A DNA stretch of 64,000 bases from Hydractinia symbiolongicarpus (lineage: Eukaryota; Cnidaria; Hydrozoa; Anthoathecata; Hydractiniidae): the NCBI RefSeq assembly GCF_029227915.1, contig NC_079882.1:25113001-25177000 (forward strand), read 5' to 3'. Shown here one piece after another: positions 1-14,100 of the stretch (position 1 is its first letter; every line of letters starts with the position of its first letter). Both the position numbers and the translations under genes were made by a program. The notes beneath the pieces are model-generated. The model was not told the DNA's origin and searched no databases. It saw only the letters and a list, made by a program, of their open reading frames with translations.

Positions 1-766
1 CTACACGTAAACCCCTTGCAGTTTGTCAAATTGTAGGAAAAATAACAAAAAAGTAGCCATTCGCACAAAATATTATGCTGGATTTATAGATGCTAGAAAA
101 AAATCATTAAAAGGATATAAAATAACAGATATACAGATAGATATAGATAAAACAATAAAAATCAACTGCATTCACACAAATATAAAGACAATCCTTGTGG
201 TTTTTAAAAAAATTAGATCTTTTCCAATGAAATTACAATATATTAATTAAAATATGAACAAATTATAAAATTTTATAAAAATAGTTGCATAAAAATTTAT
301 TATCTGTAAAAAATATAGTAACATTGGCTACAGAATAGGAAATAGACATCACAAAAATGAATACTGAAGCATCAACGTTCATATTAAAAATAATTACTAA
401 AATAAAATAGAAGTAAAATGATTTTATCTTGTTCTAACGTGATGGAATCGAAGTTTGCTTTACTGCCTTATGGTAACATCAATGCTACAAAACATACTGC
501 TAAAAAAAATTCAACCAACTTATTGTGATCAACAAACAAGAATGCAAATACTAGTTAAACTCCTGCAATCAGGCATTGTTAAGCTTGATAAGTAAACAAT
601 GGGTTACCATTAAAATATTATTTAAAACAGTATTTTTCCCTAAAAAAAAACCTCCAGTTTTTCTCTTATCCAATTTTGATATTCACTTAGACAAATAAGA
701 AATTAAAATAATACACTAAAAACGAATAAATTCAAAATTAAGAACAATTTGAATAATCATCACATA
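1..766. other. 3' untranslated/flanking region of the receptor phosphatase
   Basis: AT-rich sequence with short chance reading frames only. The open stretch at 23-250 (+) is low-complexity and has no recognisable domain. No RNA gene or element was recognised. Confidence 0.5.
296..301 (-). promoter_or_regulatory. Candidate polyadenylation signal of the receptor phosphatase
   Basis: AATAAA on the minus strand about 466 bases beyond the stop codon. It is the first canonical hexamer I noticed downstream. In such AT-rich DNA it can occur by chance. Confidence 0.3.
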
Positions 767-2138
767 TCAGTTGAAGTTGGAATATGTAGCAAATGAGTCC
801 AAATACTGATTTAGCACTGTGTAAATAAACTGATACTGCCTCTAGATAGATAAGAACTAAACTATTAGAAAATTAGTTTGTAGTCTAATACGCATTACGA
901 AGTATTATACTTACAAGATTTTCAACAAATTCTGGTCTGACCAATCTCATTCTTCGTACAGTTTGGAACACATCAATATCTTGTTCAACTTTCAGTTGAT
1001 CTAATGCGTTCATGCAAGCTATCAACGTCCCACTGCGACTTGCACCATCACTAAACAAGATTATAAACTTATGATAAACAAGGAAAATTTGATATACTTT
1101 CATCAATTTTAAAACTCCAAAAACTGCAACAAGAAAATATTGAAAAACTGCATCAATACAGTATGCTTCTACTTTTACCTGCATATTACCAATATTTTTC
1201 CATTTCCAAAAGCCTGTTGTGATTTCAGAACCTCTCCAATCAAAGTAATAATTACATTAGTGTTTGGAATATCATGATTTTTCCAATTTCTCAGATGCAA
1301 AAAATTAACTGTTGCTTTTAACTAAAGAAAAATTAAACTCATAAAAGTATTGCAGTAAAGGGATTAGTATCAGGCTCTTTAGTGTTACAAGCATCACAGG
1401 CCAGCACTAGACCATTACAAGAAGTTCTACATAGGCAAAGATAAATTAATTTGTTATTCTACAGGCAGGGAATATGATCTCGGAAGAAGTGTTAAGCAGT
1501 GTTTAATTAAACTTTATAAGTATTTGTGAAACACAAATAATTAAACAAAAGGAAATTATGGGATGTAGAACAACCACAAATAAAGATATTTAATATTAAC
1601 TTTGGTTGATAAAAATAGGTCATGGATTATCACTCCATAATTTTTTGGAAAAATATGGTGAGTCAGGCCTGTAGAACAACTAAACAAATTGCCTTTCCCC
1701 TATTGCAACAAAACAAAATTATATTTTGTTGAATGGTAATAAAAAGGTTACATGCAATTGATTATTTATATTCAACATCTTAAAAAAAAAGAGTATAAAA
1801 GAAATTAAGAAAAATTACTGATCTAACCTTTTTCCCCTGTACAACAAAACGTCTTTGAGAAATATCACCTATTTCAACCTCTGTGACCAGTTCTACTGTT
1901 AAGTTATTGAACTTTAATTCCTTATCTGCTGGCCAGTACTTCGGGTAAATAGAGCCATTCTCATTAAGTTCATGAAGCATGACTATTGTGGTAACGTTAC
2001 ACTCTAACACCATCTGCCATAAATCTTGCACTGTGTCATCAAATGGAGCTTGTGTAGCTATCAAGGCATTTTTTGCTTTATATCCATTGATATAAACAGC
2101 ATTGATATACCTTGAAGTATGAAGCAAGGCACTTTCAC
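767..2138 (-). CDS. Receptor phosphatase: second, degenerate phosphatase domain D2 and C-terminus
   Basis: Exons 2138-1828, 1321-1179, 1050-915 and 841-767. D2 keeps RYINAVYINGY, ALIATQAPF and YPKYWP. The WPD loop reads HLRNWKNHDIP, so the general-acid Asp is missing. The P-loop reads VICSDGASRSG: Cys and Arg are kept but the usual His is Ile. The C-terminal helix is RQYQFIYTVLNQYL and the protein stops 10 residues later. Like most D2 domains it is probably a regulatory pseudophosphatase. Confidence 0.9.
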
Positions 2139-5100
2139 CTAAAAAAAATAGAAAACTGGCATTAAATTGCATTTTCATATTGAGTATTTAGTGCGAGGAC
2201 GTTTTCATTACAGGTAAACTAACGCTGATTTAATTCATTTTGTTGATGAAATATGTATAATAACATTGAGAAGAAAATTTTATTATGATTTTTATAACGC
2301 AAATAAAAAGAATAAGGCAAAATTGGAAAAGGAGTGGTCCAGATTTAAGGTCCATATTTTTTTTGTAAAACGAAGGAGATATGTCTGTTATAAATAAACT
2401 TTTTTGCCTGCTGTTTGTTAAAAAAATGTTTGTAGAAATGGCATTCACTCCTAAAAGTGCATCTGCTTGTTTGGAAGTAACATTAGATAGAAACCAAACT
2501 AACAGATTACAAAAACATTATTATATTTTTTTCATTATTGCGAATGCTTTTACATTAACTTTTAGCAGCAAAAGCAAAGAATGAAATGTCAAAACAGAAC
2601 TTTATTAACATATAATGCAACGTTAGGAAGTAATGTAAAGTTAACAAAAACATAATAACATACGAGGTAAAATATTTGTTCTGTTTTTATCAGCGTTATT
2701 GTTTTTCACAGCAGTGGCATAATAGCTTTCTGGAAAAACAGGAGTAACGCTGTTTAATCTGAGAAATTCTTCCTCCATTAAAAATTTTCCAGCAGAAGTC
2801 TTTTTGGTAAGCAAATCTTTCAAGTACAATGGAAAAGATGCTACAGAAGCTCCTGTATACCCACAACTGATGACTTCGTAAATAGCATGATAGGTAAACA
2901 AATATTGATCAGCAGTCTGAATCATTTGATAACGATCTTGACGAATGTTTTCAAAATAGTTGTAGATGTCTACTACTTGCTGCTCTTTAATTAACTTGAT
3001 CATCGCATCAATAACAATAAACGTTCCAGTTCGACCAACACCAGCACTACAATGAACAACAACTTGTGATGGATCATCGTATGAAACAATATTTCTAAAA
3101 CGGTGACAAAAATTTAACAACATGGTAGGGAATTCTGGGCAGCCATGATCAGGCCACGATGTAAAGTGCATGTGGAAGAAGTTGTGTTGCACTTCAGAAT
3201 GCGTCACTGCCATTTTACGAATAACATAGTCAGCAAATTCTTGCTTATCTGTAACTTCAACTATGATTCCATGATAATTTTCACTCTTTTTTTCTGGCCA
3301 ATATTGCGCACACTTGGGTTTATCACCCTCCTTTAAATTGGTCAACATGATAACTGCCGAAGGTTTTTGATCAAGAATCATTCTCCAAAAGTCAAATATC
3401 GTTTCATTTTTAGGTGCTTGAGCAGCAATATACGTAACTTTTCCAGAGTAACCTTGAATGAAATTTGCATTAATGTAATTTGATTTCTCATTTTTCATTG
3501 GTGGAAGCTCCACTCTTGTATGATCATATGCAATAATATTTTGATATCTGTTTTTGGCTTTGTTACGCAATGCTTCTTCACATGCATGTATTTGACCAAG
3601 AGGAACGCTTTTAAATTGCTTCACAATATCTGAATTTTTATCATCTTTATTTTGTAAATAAAATGATGAAAAATCAGCGACTGGTATTGGTGAAAACTTA
3701 GGCTTTGCCGGCAGATTGTAATAAGACTCTGACTCCACAACTATGCCTAAAACATATTCAATTTTTCTTCACTTACATCTAGGAAGCATGTAAAACAACT
3801 ACTATAAAACCACCAATGAATACCTTTCTTAGGACCAGATTCATTGTTTTTGATAGTTGAGTATGCATTTTCTGCCACTTCATCAAAGCAAGTCATAGGC
3901 AAATGATCCAATACTTGTGGTGTTTGTTGATCAGACTTCCTTCGCCATCTGAAACAATTGTAATGTGTACAAGTTGTAAATCGAAATAAAACACAACAAA
4001 ACCAATTTAGTTTTAATTTTAGAGAAGTTCTTCAATTTGCAATAAAATAAACAATCAACATTCCACCGTCCTACATGTTTAAAAATAAATCAGAAAAAAA
4101 GTTTTAGGTGGTCAGGATTCACATAAGAACTATAAAGTTGATAGGCTAAAAGTTGCTACCTAAAAATAGCAGAAGCAAATTATTCATTTTTTCAAATACT
4201 ATTAAAAATCTAAGTGTTTTTTTTCTATCCCCGGCTCTACTTTGATATAAGGCATACAAGAATTAGAATTATTTGTTTATAACATATTTTTTACCAGATC
4301 AGAGTCATCATCATCATCATCATTCTCAGCCTAACGTTGGATGGGGTATAATAATAACATTCTTCCAATCTGATCTAGACTGTGTTAGATTTAAACTTAC
4401 ATTCCTCTGCATCATGTCTGTACTTATTATCTCCTTTCTTTCTAGGTGGGGCTTTGCCCCCTATTAAGTCTACACTTTCTTACCAATTATTCCCTCCATT
4501 CTTTTCAAGTGTTGCAATGAATTCAATCTTCTTATCTAGATAACACCTTTAATGATACAGATACCTAGCCTGGTGTTTAGCTCATCTGAACTGTTTCTGT
4601 CTCTCAGACTGACACTACAGATCAATCTTCATGCTTCACTGCCCATGTACCGTACAACATGACACTTTTTTACACAGGCCTCATACAACCTAACTTTAAG
4701 CTCAATAGATGGATTGCGTGTTTACGGAACCGAACGCATGCGCACTAGGTGGCAGGATAGTAGCACCAGTGAAAACAAGAGGTTCTGGTTGTTATTTGTA
4801 CTTATATTTGAAGAAATGCCTGGTTCTTGTTGTGCAGTAGGCTGCTCCAATAAAAGAAAAAAAGGTGGAAAATTAAAATTTTATCGCATACCGTTCAGTC
4901 ACAACGAAGAAAGCAAGAAACTACGTCAACTTTGGGTACAAGCAATAAAGAGAGAAAAATGGACAGAAAACAAATAGATAACTCAAGAATTTGCAGTGAG
5001 CATTTTATATCTGGTAAATAAAAATACCTTTTTATATAAAACATAATTTTTAACAACAAAAGTAATGTTATCCATATAGCCAGCTAGTTATTTAGATGTA

Positions 5101-8100
5101 GCTGCTAGATATATAAAATTAAACTCTTTAATGTTAGCTAACCTAGCTAGCTATTTAGTATCTATAATAACTAAATGAGCCACAAAAAAGTCTTAGCAAA
5201 TTTTTTTTATATTCCAGGAGAAAAATCTAAAGACCCACACCATCCAGATAACGTGCCATCAAAGTTCGGATACAAAAAAGAAGTGTTTCAGCAGCAAAAG
5301 CTACACAGATTTGAGTGAGTACAAAAAAGAAGGATGTCTTCTACATCTAGTCACACTGACACTGATGCTGACTTTGATACAGGTGTAGACAATGTTGAAA
5401 ATGATGCAGAGCTGTGTACAAAATCTTCACAGACTGAAGTTACATTGGAAAAATTGCAGCAAGAAATTTTTAGTCTCCAAAAGGAAAAAGAAGGCATTAA
5501 AAAAGAGTTATCTGCAGCTAGGGTGGAATTATTAGAACTTAAGAATGATGTGGTTCAACCTTTAGAAAATGCTTCAAGCACCAAATTTTCTTATGATACT
5601 GTGGTTGCTGAAAATATGTTGAATTTTTATACTGGGATTACCACGCCTGCTTTATTTGAATGGTTTCTGTCATTTTTTGTTAGAAAAGTGAGATATTTTA
5701 GCGAGAAACTTTCTCATAATGATCATTTGTTGCTGGTGCTTATGAAGCTAAAACTGGGTCTATTAAACAAAGATTTAGCTTATCGTTTTGGCTTGAGCGA
5801 GACAGTAGCTTCTCGAATATATCGTAGATGGGTCCCTATCACATCTAGAGAGACATGCCATTTAATAATATGGCCTGATAGAGAAGCCTTGCGACGTCAT
5901 TTGCCAAACAGCTTTAAAAAAAATTTTCAGAATTGTACATGCATAATTGACTGCACTGAAATTTTTGCTGAACGACCATATAATATAATGCACGTGCACA
6001 AACATGGTCCAACTACAAAAATACTTGCACAATGAAATATCTTATCAGAATAACACCAGCTGGGGCTGTTAGCTTTTTGTCACGTGGTTATGGTGGTCGA
6101 ATTTCTGATAAGGAAATAACAACACAAAGTGGATTTCTTGATAAGTTGCAGCATGTCGATTGTATACTGGCTGATTGTGGTTTTACGATAGCACAAGATC
6201 TTGCTACTAGGGGTGCTTACTTGAAAATACCTAAATTTGCATGTGGGAAAGCACAAATGAGTGCAAGTGATGTGGCGATATCCCGGAAAATTTCCAATGT
6301 TCGTATACATGTAGAACGTGTTATTGGAAGACTTCGAAAGTTTCGTATCCTGCAGTCAATTATTCCAATATCGCAAATTGACTTAATAGATTCTGTTATG
6401 TCAGTTATATGTGTGTTAGTAAACATTAACAAAAGTGTTGTTGCACAATAGGTTCTTTATTGTAATGTTTTTTTGTTTTTGCATGTTTCGCAAAACCATT
6501 TTCCAGAAGGTGCACGGAGTAAATTTACACAGCAATAATGATACCATTCTATTGCACAATTTTTGCCATCGCATGCAATCATTGGTAGGAAGCTTGGTCT
6601 TTTGCAAATACAATACAGCTTTTCTGTCTTGTTACTTTCTTGATCCATGCTTCGTGTCACAATTTCTGACAAAATCATTGTGAAAAAAACGTGCTCAATT
6701 TTTGATATTAATTTTTTACAAAATTTTTGTGTCTTGAGGAACATTGGATAGTTTATAATTTTTATCACTCCACACAAAAAAGTAACCAAATTTTGTGTTT
6801 GTAACAATCATTTGCTGTTGGATTTGGAAATAATACTGATGATTTGTTTTCATGTTGCCATCCGAATCAATAGGGAATGTTTTATCACACTCAACATCAT
6901 CCAAACCTGAGCTGTATTTCTAAGGACATTTTATTTCTAAAACACCTAAGCTGTGACATTTACACAAAACAAGAGCATCAGGTGATGCTCCCATAAATGG
7001 GTATTCTTCTGACACATGTAAACCAGTTTCTTTTACAATAACGTTTTCATGATTTTTTGTGAACACCTCAACAAATTTTTTTCTAGCAGTTGCTTCCATG
7101 TCAATACCGTATTGTTGTACTCTTACAGTTATATTTGTAGAATATTGCATGATTTATTCTGTAAATTTTTTTTTAGAATTTTCATTATTTAGGTTTAAAC
7201 TATATGCTCTTTTTGAGACAGATGCTGTGATTCTACCTGCTCTATGAATTTGCCATGCTGTTGACAAGCGCTGTTCTCTTGTAAATTTCGTTAAATTTTT
7301 GTACTGACTGTCACAGTAGCCATTTTTGTTTTCGTAATAAAGCTCTCTTCACTCTGATTGAATTTCTTCAGGATTATTATTAATTAATTGTGGCTTAAAA
7401 AGGCTTGTTAAAGGTTCAGGAATGCTATATAATTCGGTTTCGTCAGCAGTGTCAGTTTCACTATTGGTAACTGTAAAATCTTCTGGATCATTGTCGTATA
7501 GGCTAGTAAGAATTGCAGCATCTGGATTTACTGTATAAAGTTCTTTTAATTTTTGCTTATGAAACTCATTATTTAAATGTGTGGGATCCCTGAAAGAAAA
7601 AGGCTTCTTCATTCTATCCGACACAACTTTTTTTTCTTTGGGTACTGTTTGCTTCTGCTTTGGTCTGCTGAAGTCTATCTCAGTCATAAGAGCTGGTTCT
7701 GCGAATCGTCTAGAGCGTTTCCAAGCGCAAAGTTTACTTGTACATGCAATTTTGTTTATTCCTAATAATGCACCGGCTTGCAGCTTAAATAATAGAGCCC
7801 CAACATGGCTGCATGCTGAACCAAGTCTAAACAAAATGTAGTGTATTAGAGCTAGGTTGCCTAATAAGGTATATACACAATGTTTAATAACCTGCTTACC
7901 CAGCCATGCATGTGCAGTTTGCAGTAAGGACCCAGCCACCCTTCTTATGTAATGCAACCCATACTTCATATAGTTTTTGTTTTTTGCCTTGTCTTTGACT
8001 TGGTAAAACCTTTAAAATGCAAGTAAAGCATTAAGGGGAGCAGTCATAAAAAATAAAAAGCTAACAATATAGCAAAGGCAAACAAACCTCTGTTTTAATG

Positions 8101-11100
8101 TAACAAAATTCGCTTTTTGCATCAATGTTATGATAATAGACGTCTTGTACATGACCACATAAAAAAAAGTTGTATGAATCCAATGATTTAAAAGCCTTCA
8201 TTGACTCGTGAGTGATACCACTACTAGGACTTTTCACTAAGTACATATGGATAATGTTATATCTGGTGAAAACTTTGGATCGTTTTGCCAGTCTCTTTTT
8301 AAGGTATAAGGATCTGGTAATACCTCATCATTGGCTAGGGTGAGCTTTTTTATATAAGAAGTTTTCTCATCTTTATCAAGCGAAAGAAAAAAACTTGAAT
8401 CTGACCACATGGCGTCCTAGTTATTTCAGCAGCAACGACCAACAGGCCGGTTAATTTCGGCGAACGTATCTTTTTGTAAACCTTGGAAGATGTGAATTTG
8501 GTGGCCTATGAATTAGAAAAGCTCTATACGTGCGCAGGCGCTCGCTGTTTTTTATCCTGCCAGCTTCCACAAGGTCCGAGAAATGTAAACAAATGACGTC
8601 ACAACGCAAGCCGTCTATTGACAAGACTTTGCTAGTCAATAAAGGAATTAACTCTCTGAACGTTTTACAAGCAAAACCTATCCTGCAAGAACACTTCTTC
8701 CAACACCCCGTTGACTACTCAACATAATATCTAAATAACAGAAGTACAACTATCTCTAATGAGCAACCGTTGTACATCATTAAAGCTGGAAATACTTTAT
8801 TGTTCATAATCTTACCTTCGCAACACTTGCATACAAACTGAAAGTCAGCTCTTAACCTTCCTTCAATACAGCTGCACTTCCTATGTACCCAATGAGTGCT
8901 CCATTTCTAAATTGTTCAGCAATTTAGAAATGTATATAATAATATGCCAGTTCCGTGTCTCTGTGACAAGCAGAGTGGATGTGCTTATTTTTCTTTGATG
9001 TCGCCGAAAAAAATATGTCTTCTTTGTCAAGAAATGCCGCAAGTTTGTGATTGTGTTTGTTTGTTTGTGTTTAAAAATCATGTGATCAAAATAAAAAATT
9101 TAATTGGATGAATCAAACCACGTGATCAAAATAAAGCAATTTTATTTGCTGAAAATTCCAAGTTTCCACTGACGATCAAAACAAACGTAAAAAGTTTGTT
9201 AAAACACAAAGTAACGAAAATTGTGTTTGCAAAAAAGATGGCTGTTCTTTTAGGCATTGTCTACTCTTTCCTTCAAAATAAATTTTTACTAAAACATTTA
9301 AAAAGGAGCATAAATATATATAATACAGGTGTAAAAATAAAGTATAGAAAGGCTTCTGTAAAGTTTGTTTATGCTTTTTTTTAGTTTTGATGATAATATT
9401 GATGCGACACATGTTTGTTAGCTAGCATCATAAAGCCAACAATCACATCAACAACCACTAGCTAGCTAGGCATTTATAAATATGTAGCCATGTTCTTTAT
9501 ACCTAGCTACCTAGTTTATATTTAACTGACCACCTATTAGCTACTTTTTTATGCAAATAACATTTTTCACATTTTGTGTAACTAAACTTACATCGGTTGC
9601 ATGCAACATGACAAAACGATTTTTATTTAACATGTAGTAATTCTGGTAGCTTAAGTGTACTAATTTTTGTTGTTCTAGATGTTCTGACTCAAATGTTTTT
9701 GTTTATGACATTTCGTGTAATTTAAGAAAAGTTTATATAAACTTTTTTGAGGGAGTACTGTACATATACATGGTAACTTGTGCTTTTTTTTAATTCTAAC
9801 TTGACAGAGGTTTTTGACATTATGGGGAAAATTTACGTAGTTTACGTAGTTTAGTGTCACACTATACAAGCTCTTAATTCTTATATATATTTTATGTGAA
9901 CATTCGTGACAGAAAACTATGTGAGATTTTAAATTTTAACCTTGCAATCCATTTTTACACCTAAATAAAAATTTCTTGCAGAGGCACAATTTAGTGTTTA
10001 TTTTCCACATTTTGTGTCAACTTTGGTAGGGTTTGTAATAAACTAACTTTAATATATACATTGACAAAGATTTGTGTTTGACATTCATCAGCTTTTTTTG
10101 TATGAATGATTTAAATTCTATGGGTGAGATGTAGTTTGAAATGCTTTGGTAAACTTCTTTCCTAATAGTTTTTGCATTGTCAGAGGGTCAGGGCAAGTAA
10201 TCTTAGTAGATTTAGATTTGAAATGTCACATTATACAGCATATTTTTGACATCTTCAATTTTTTTGGTCATTTATATAATAATGCAGATTTAAGATTCAC
10301 ACTGTATTGTTTGTTTTTTGATGGAGGTATATCTGTTACATGAATTAAATGAGGAATCAGTGGATTTTTCCACGGAAAACAGTTAGTTACTTTATAATAG
10401 TGATTCTGAGAAAAATAATTTGACATTCTTATCTTGGTCAACCCATGGTTTCTGAATTCTTTTAATCTTCTTACGACCTCTAAAGGCTGCCACTACTACA
10501 TTATAAAGTCATGCTAAACTAGCTGAACCACAAGAAAGCAAGGTTACTTTTGCCACCAATGTTAATCCTGGTAAAATGCCCCCAACAAGGCATTGTTTTT
10601 ATTCGAAACAATTATCAAGTGAATCAACGCTAGTATCAATATCTCTTGGAGGTTTGACTTTTACAGTGGCAATGTTTAGGCTTTATACAACAGCTTTTAT
10701 ACAGTTGATATATGAAACTGCAGTGCAGTTTTATATAGTTTTATAAGGGTAAGCAAAAGCAAGGGCAAGTAAAAATGTATTTTAAAAAAAGGAAATCAAG
10801 TCCAAACAAGGCCTTTCTACTTACAATTTTAAAGAACATTTAAAGTTTTGTCTAAAGGTGAAAGTGCTTGTCTCCTTTTTTGACAAGTAACAAATTTTAT
10901 TTATATTTATCAAGAGATATTTAAAAATAAATTAGTATAAGTAAATAAATTTAGATTTACGTAAAACATTCATCCTCAACTGAATCATCAAATAATTCAC
11001 TAGAGGAAAAAATGAGAGTTTAGTTTCAAAAATAGTATGGCAAACTGTCACCACTCCTGACCCAGTAAAAAGCATGACAAAGATTGAAAATTGAGGTAAT

Positions 11101-14100
11101 TTAAAAAAATTGCACATCTATAAGTTAAGAAAAGTTAGATTGAATGAACTTCTTGTCAGCCACAACTGCAAGTGCTGTAAAGGCAAATCAGATCAGTGAG
11201 AAAGAGCTTAACTAAAAATTAATTATTGTTTAACATTTTTACAGACTAATTGGATAGTATTTTTCCAACTTTATGTTGAATTTATAGACCTATCATTTTT
11301 CTATGTGCAGGTTTTTTCATCTCTCATTGTATCAACAAAAATTTTTTTGCTTTAAAAATAAATATTTAAAAAAAAAACATTTCTCTTATAAAATCACACT
11401 TCAAGGATATCAGAGATTTGTTTATCTTTTGTATCTACTGCTGTACTGGTTAGCCTCATTAAAACATCACTCTATGTAAGTCGTTTATAATAGAATTAAA
11501 AAGACAACTTAATTGTTTACCTTCTGATTATAATAAACAATACCACCACAAGAGCAATCACAATAAGACCACAAATGATACCAACAATTAACGATGTATT
11601 ACTTGATTGATTCTCTACTTTAGGAGCATTGGTTGGAGCTGTTGAATGAACAAGATTTTATCATATTACCATCTTTAAGTGTAATTAGGTTTGTTAAAGA
11701 CAGTTCGTAATTAGTAGTGCATACCTGGGCGATCTGATGCAATGAACGCTTGTGACCAAGGACTTGTATAGTAATTACCCTGTAATAAATTTTTAGTGAT
11801 ATATTTATTCTATATAAGATGGTGACAACTAGTTAGCTTATTGAAATATTAACTGCATTCAAAGGAAAACATAAAAATGGATTTTGATAACGTCGAAAGA
11901 AATGGTTTTATTATTTTTTGATGATTGTCAGTTCCAAATTAAGTGGGTTAGCACTGCTTTGGAAAATTTGATTAATTTTGGTCTCAGATGTCCCCTAAAA
12001 ATTCATGTAGAACGACATATCAGTTATTTTAACCATTTTAAGTTATTTGCCCTCCAGTTTTTAGTGCAATGCTATGGCTTTAATAATCTGACAAAGGATT
12101 AATGTCCTGCTTTGTTGACGTTGTTATGTAACAATAGTTCTTATATCATTATCATCACTATTATTTACAAAATTTTATACATGATATACAAGCCATGCAT
12201 TTCAATATCCTTAAATTGTTATTAGCATGTATCCTGTAAAACAGTTATTTTACAGTAAAATCATCTTTGTAACATACAGCGTATTATTATAAAGACATGA
12301 GTGACAAGTTTTACAAGAAAGTGCTATTTGATCAAATGCACTCACCCCTGGGAGAATTACTCTTTGATAAAAAGCATACGTTTCATTTGCAACTAGTGGT
12401 ATATTTTTGTAATGAGGCTCATCGATTGAGCGTCTTTTGCGAGTATTACTTTGAGAAGTATAATAGAGATCATCACCTATATGTTTGAACACAAATTACA
12501 TCACTCAATGTATATGGCTAATTCCACAACTAAAATTTCGGTTAAAAAATTAGTGTAAAAAAAATTATATTAGAAAATAATTTTAAAGAGAAATTCCATA
12601 AAAAACACTTTTACTTGCAAGTGAAAACAAAAAACAAGATAAATTTGTACTTTCTAAGTTTCTGCAGTAGACGTGTCACAGTATGGACAGGGACCCTATC
12701 TTTTAAGATTTGTTTCACTTATACATAAATTTATATGCTTTCTTTTTGGACTAAAATTGAGTTAAAATATTTCTACATGCTCTTGAACAAGCAGAAAGGG
12801 AAAAATATTTGAGAGGAAAATTAGAAATTACCAATGCACCTACTTAGAATGTTTCCTTTTCGAAATATTGAGCATAAATAGTGGCATAAAATTAACCATA
12901 TCATTACATTATCTATTTGCCATATCATTACAAAAGAAATTAAACTTACCAATTTCAAATGTTTTAAGCTTGTTAAACATAGACATATTAAATTCAGCAG
13001 TAATGTATGGTTCGTTATATCCAGCATCTAAGTATGATTTAAACACTGTGTAAGAAGAGGTGGACCTTCTTACAACTGTTGTTTTATTGATCTTCATAAC
13101 AACAACTTGATATGATCTATTGTAAATAAACAATTATTATTGTATAAGTAAATAATTTTTAAACATTACAACTTAGAATTGACTTACATAGTCTCTTGCG
13201 GACCTTCAACTAAATCCACAATAATTTTTTTTTCATAGGAACCATTTGGTTTAAAACTTGGATTTTTTAAACTTTTTCGCTCTAAAAAATAAAAATTTTG
13301 TATTAAGGTTCACTACTCCGCTTTTCCAATATTCTCCATTAAATGTGTCTTTTTTAGAATTATTTATAATATAAATACCTATCACTACATGTTGAGACTT
13401 TCCAAAATATGTAGAAGTACCAAAATGAGGTGAGATATCCTGAATAACGCAATTTAATTGTTAATTAAGAATTGAGCAGTATTTGTATTATACACAAACT
13501 ACTGTAGAGTTTCTATTATTTTAATCAGGTGGTTTGCTTAAAAAAATTACTTCCTTGCATTAATTGTGTTAATGTATATAACATATCACAATAATAACCA
13601 CTAGTTTGTTAAAAAGCTCTGAAATTTGTTTTGTTGTTGCTTTTGTGTGGAGCTTAAAATAGAAACAGATGGCTTGGTCTAGCTTAGGGGTCCCTAGTAA
13701 CCAAAAACAGGGATAAATAACTGATGCCACCACCTTGTTTCCAAGTTATTTTTCTTAAAGTTATAAGAACAAATGCAATTTACGTCCTGTTGTAATATAA
13801 AAAAAAAATCAAAATATTCGCTTTTAGCAGCGCAAAATTTTAAAGTCATCTATCAGAACGTCCCTGTCGCACAAAGATAGCTAAAAAGTTGACATAATCA
13901 TTAAGAAATCATAAAAAGAAAACAAAAAATATTTTATTGAACTATAGGTTGAAATAAAAGTTTCAAACCTTTGCCAAAATAACAGCTCTGGTGTATAAAT
14001 GGTACGTGCCAATTGTTAACAAGCTAGCATTTATGCTATTGATTTCTTCCTCTCCCTCCTTGATTATCACAATCCTATGCGAATTGGCAGTGATGTGCGA

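Larger units (their letters stand above)
4702..8622. mobile_element. ISL2EU (IS4EU)-type DNA transposon with convergent THAP-transposase and YqaJ/PHD genes
   Basis: About 3.9 kb bounded by an imperfect inverted repeat of roughly 20 bp: 4702-4720 (TCAATAGATGGATTGCGTG) matches the reverse complement of about 8603-8622 at 16-17 positions. Inside are a plus-strand THAP/DDE transposase and a minus-strand YqaJ nuclease gene whose stop codons lie about 5 bases apart. This gene pair is the known hallmark of the ISL2EU group. The copy sits in the intron between the transmembrane and juxtamembrane exons of the receptor phosphatase. Target-site duplication could not be resolved. Confidence 0.75.

Noticed and set aside
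9420-9520. CTAGCTAG-rich stretch resembling a motif array
   Set aside because: The repeats are irregular and too short for a CRISPR or satellite array, and this is nuclear animal DNA.
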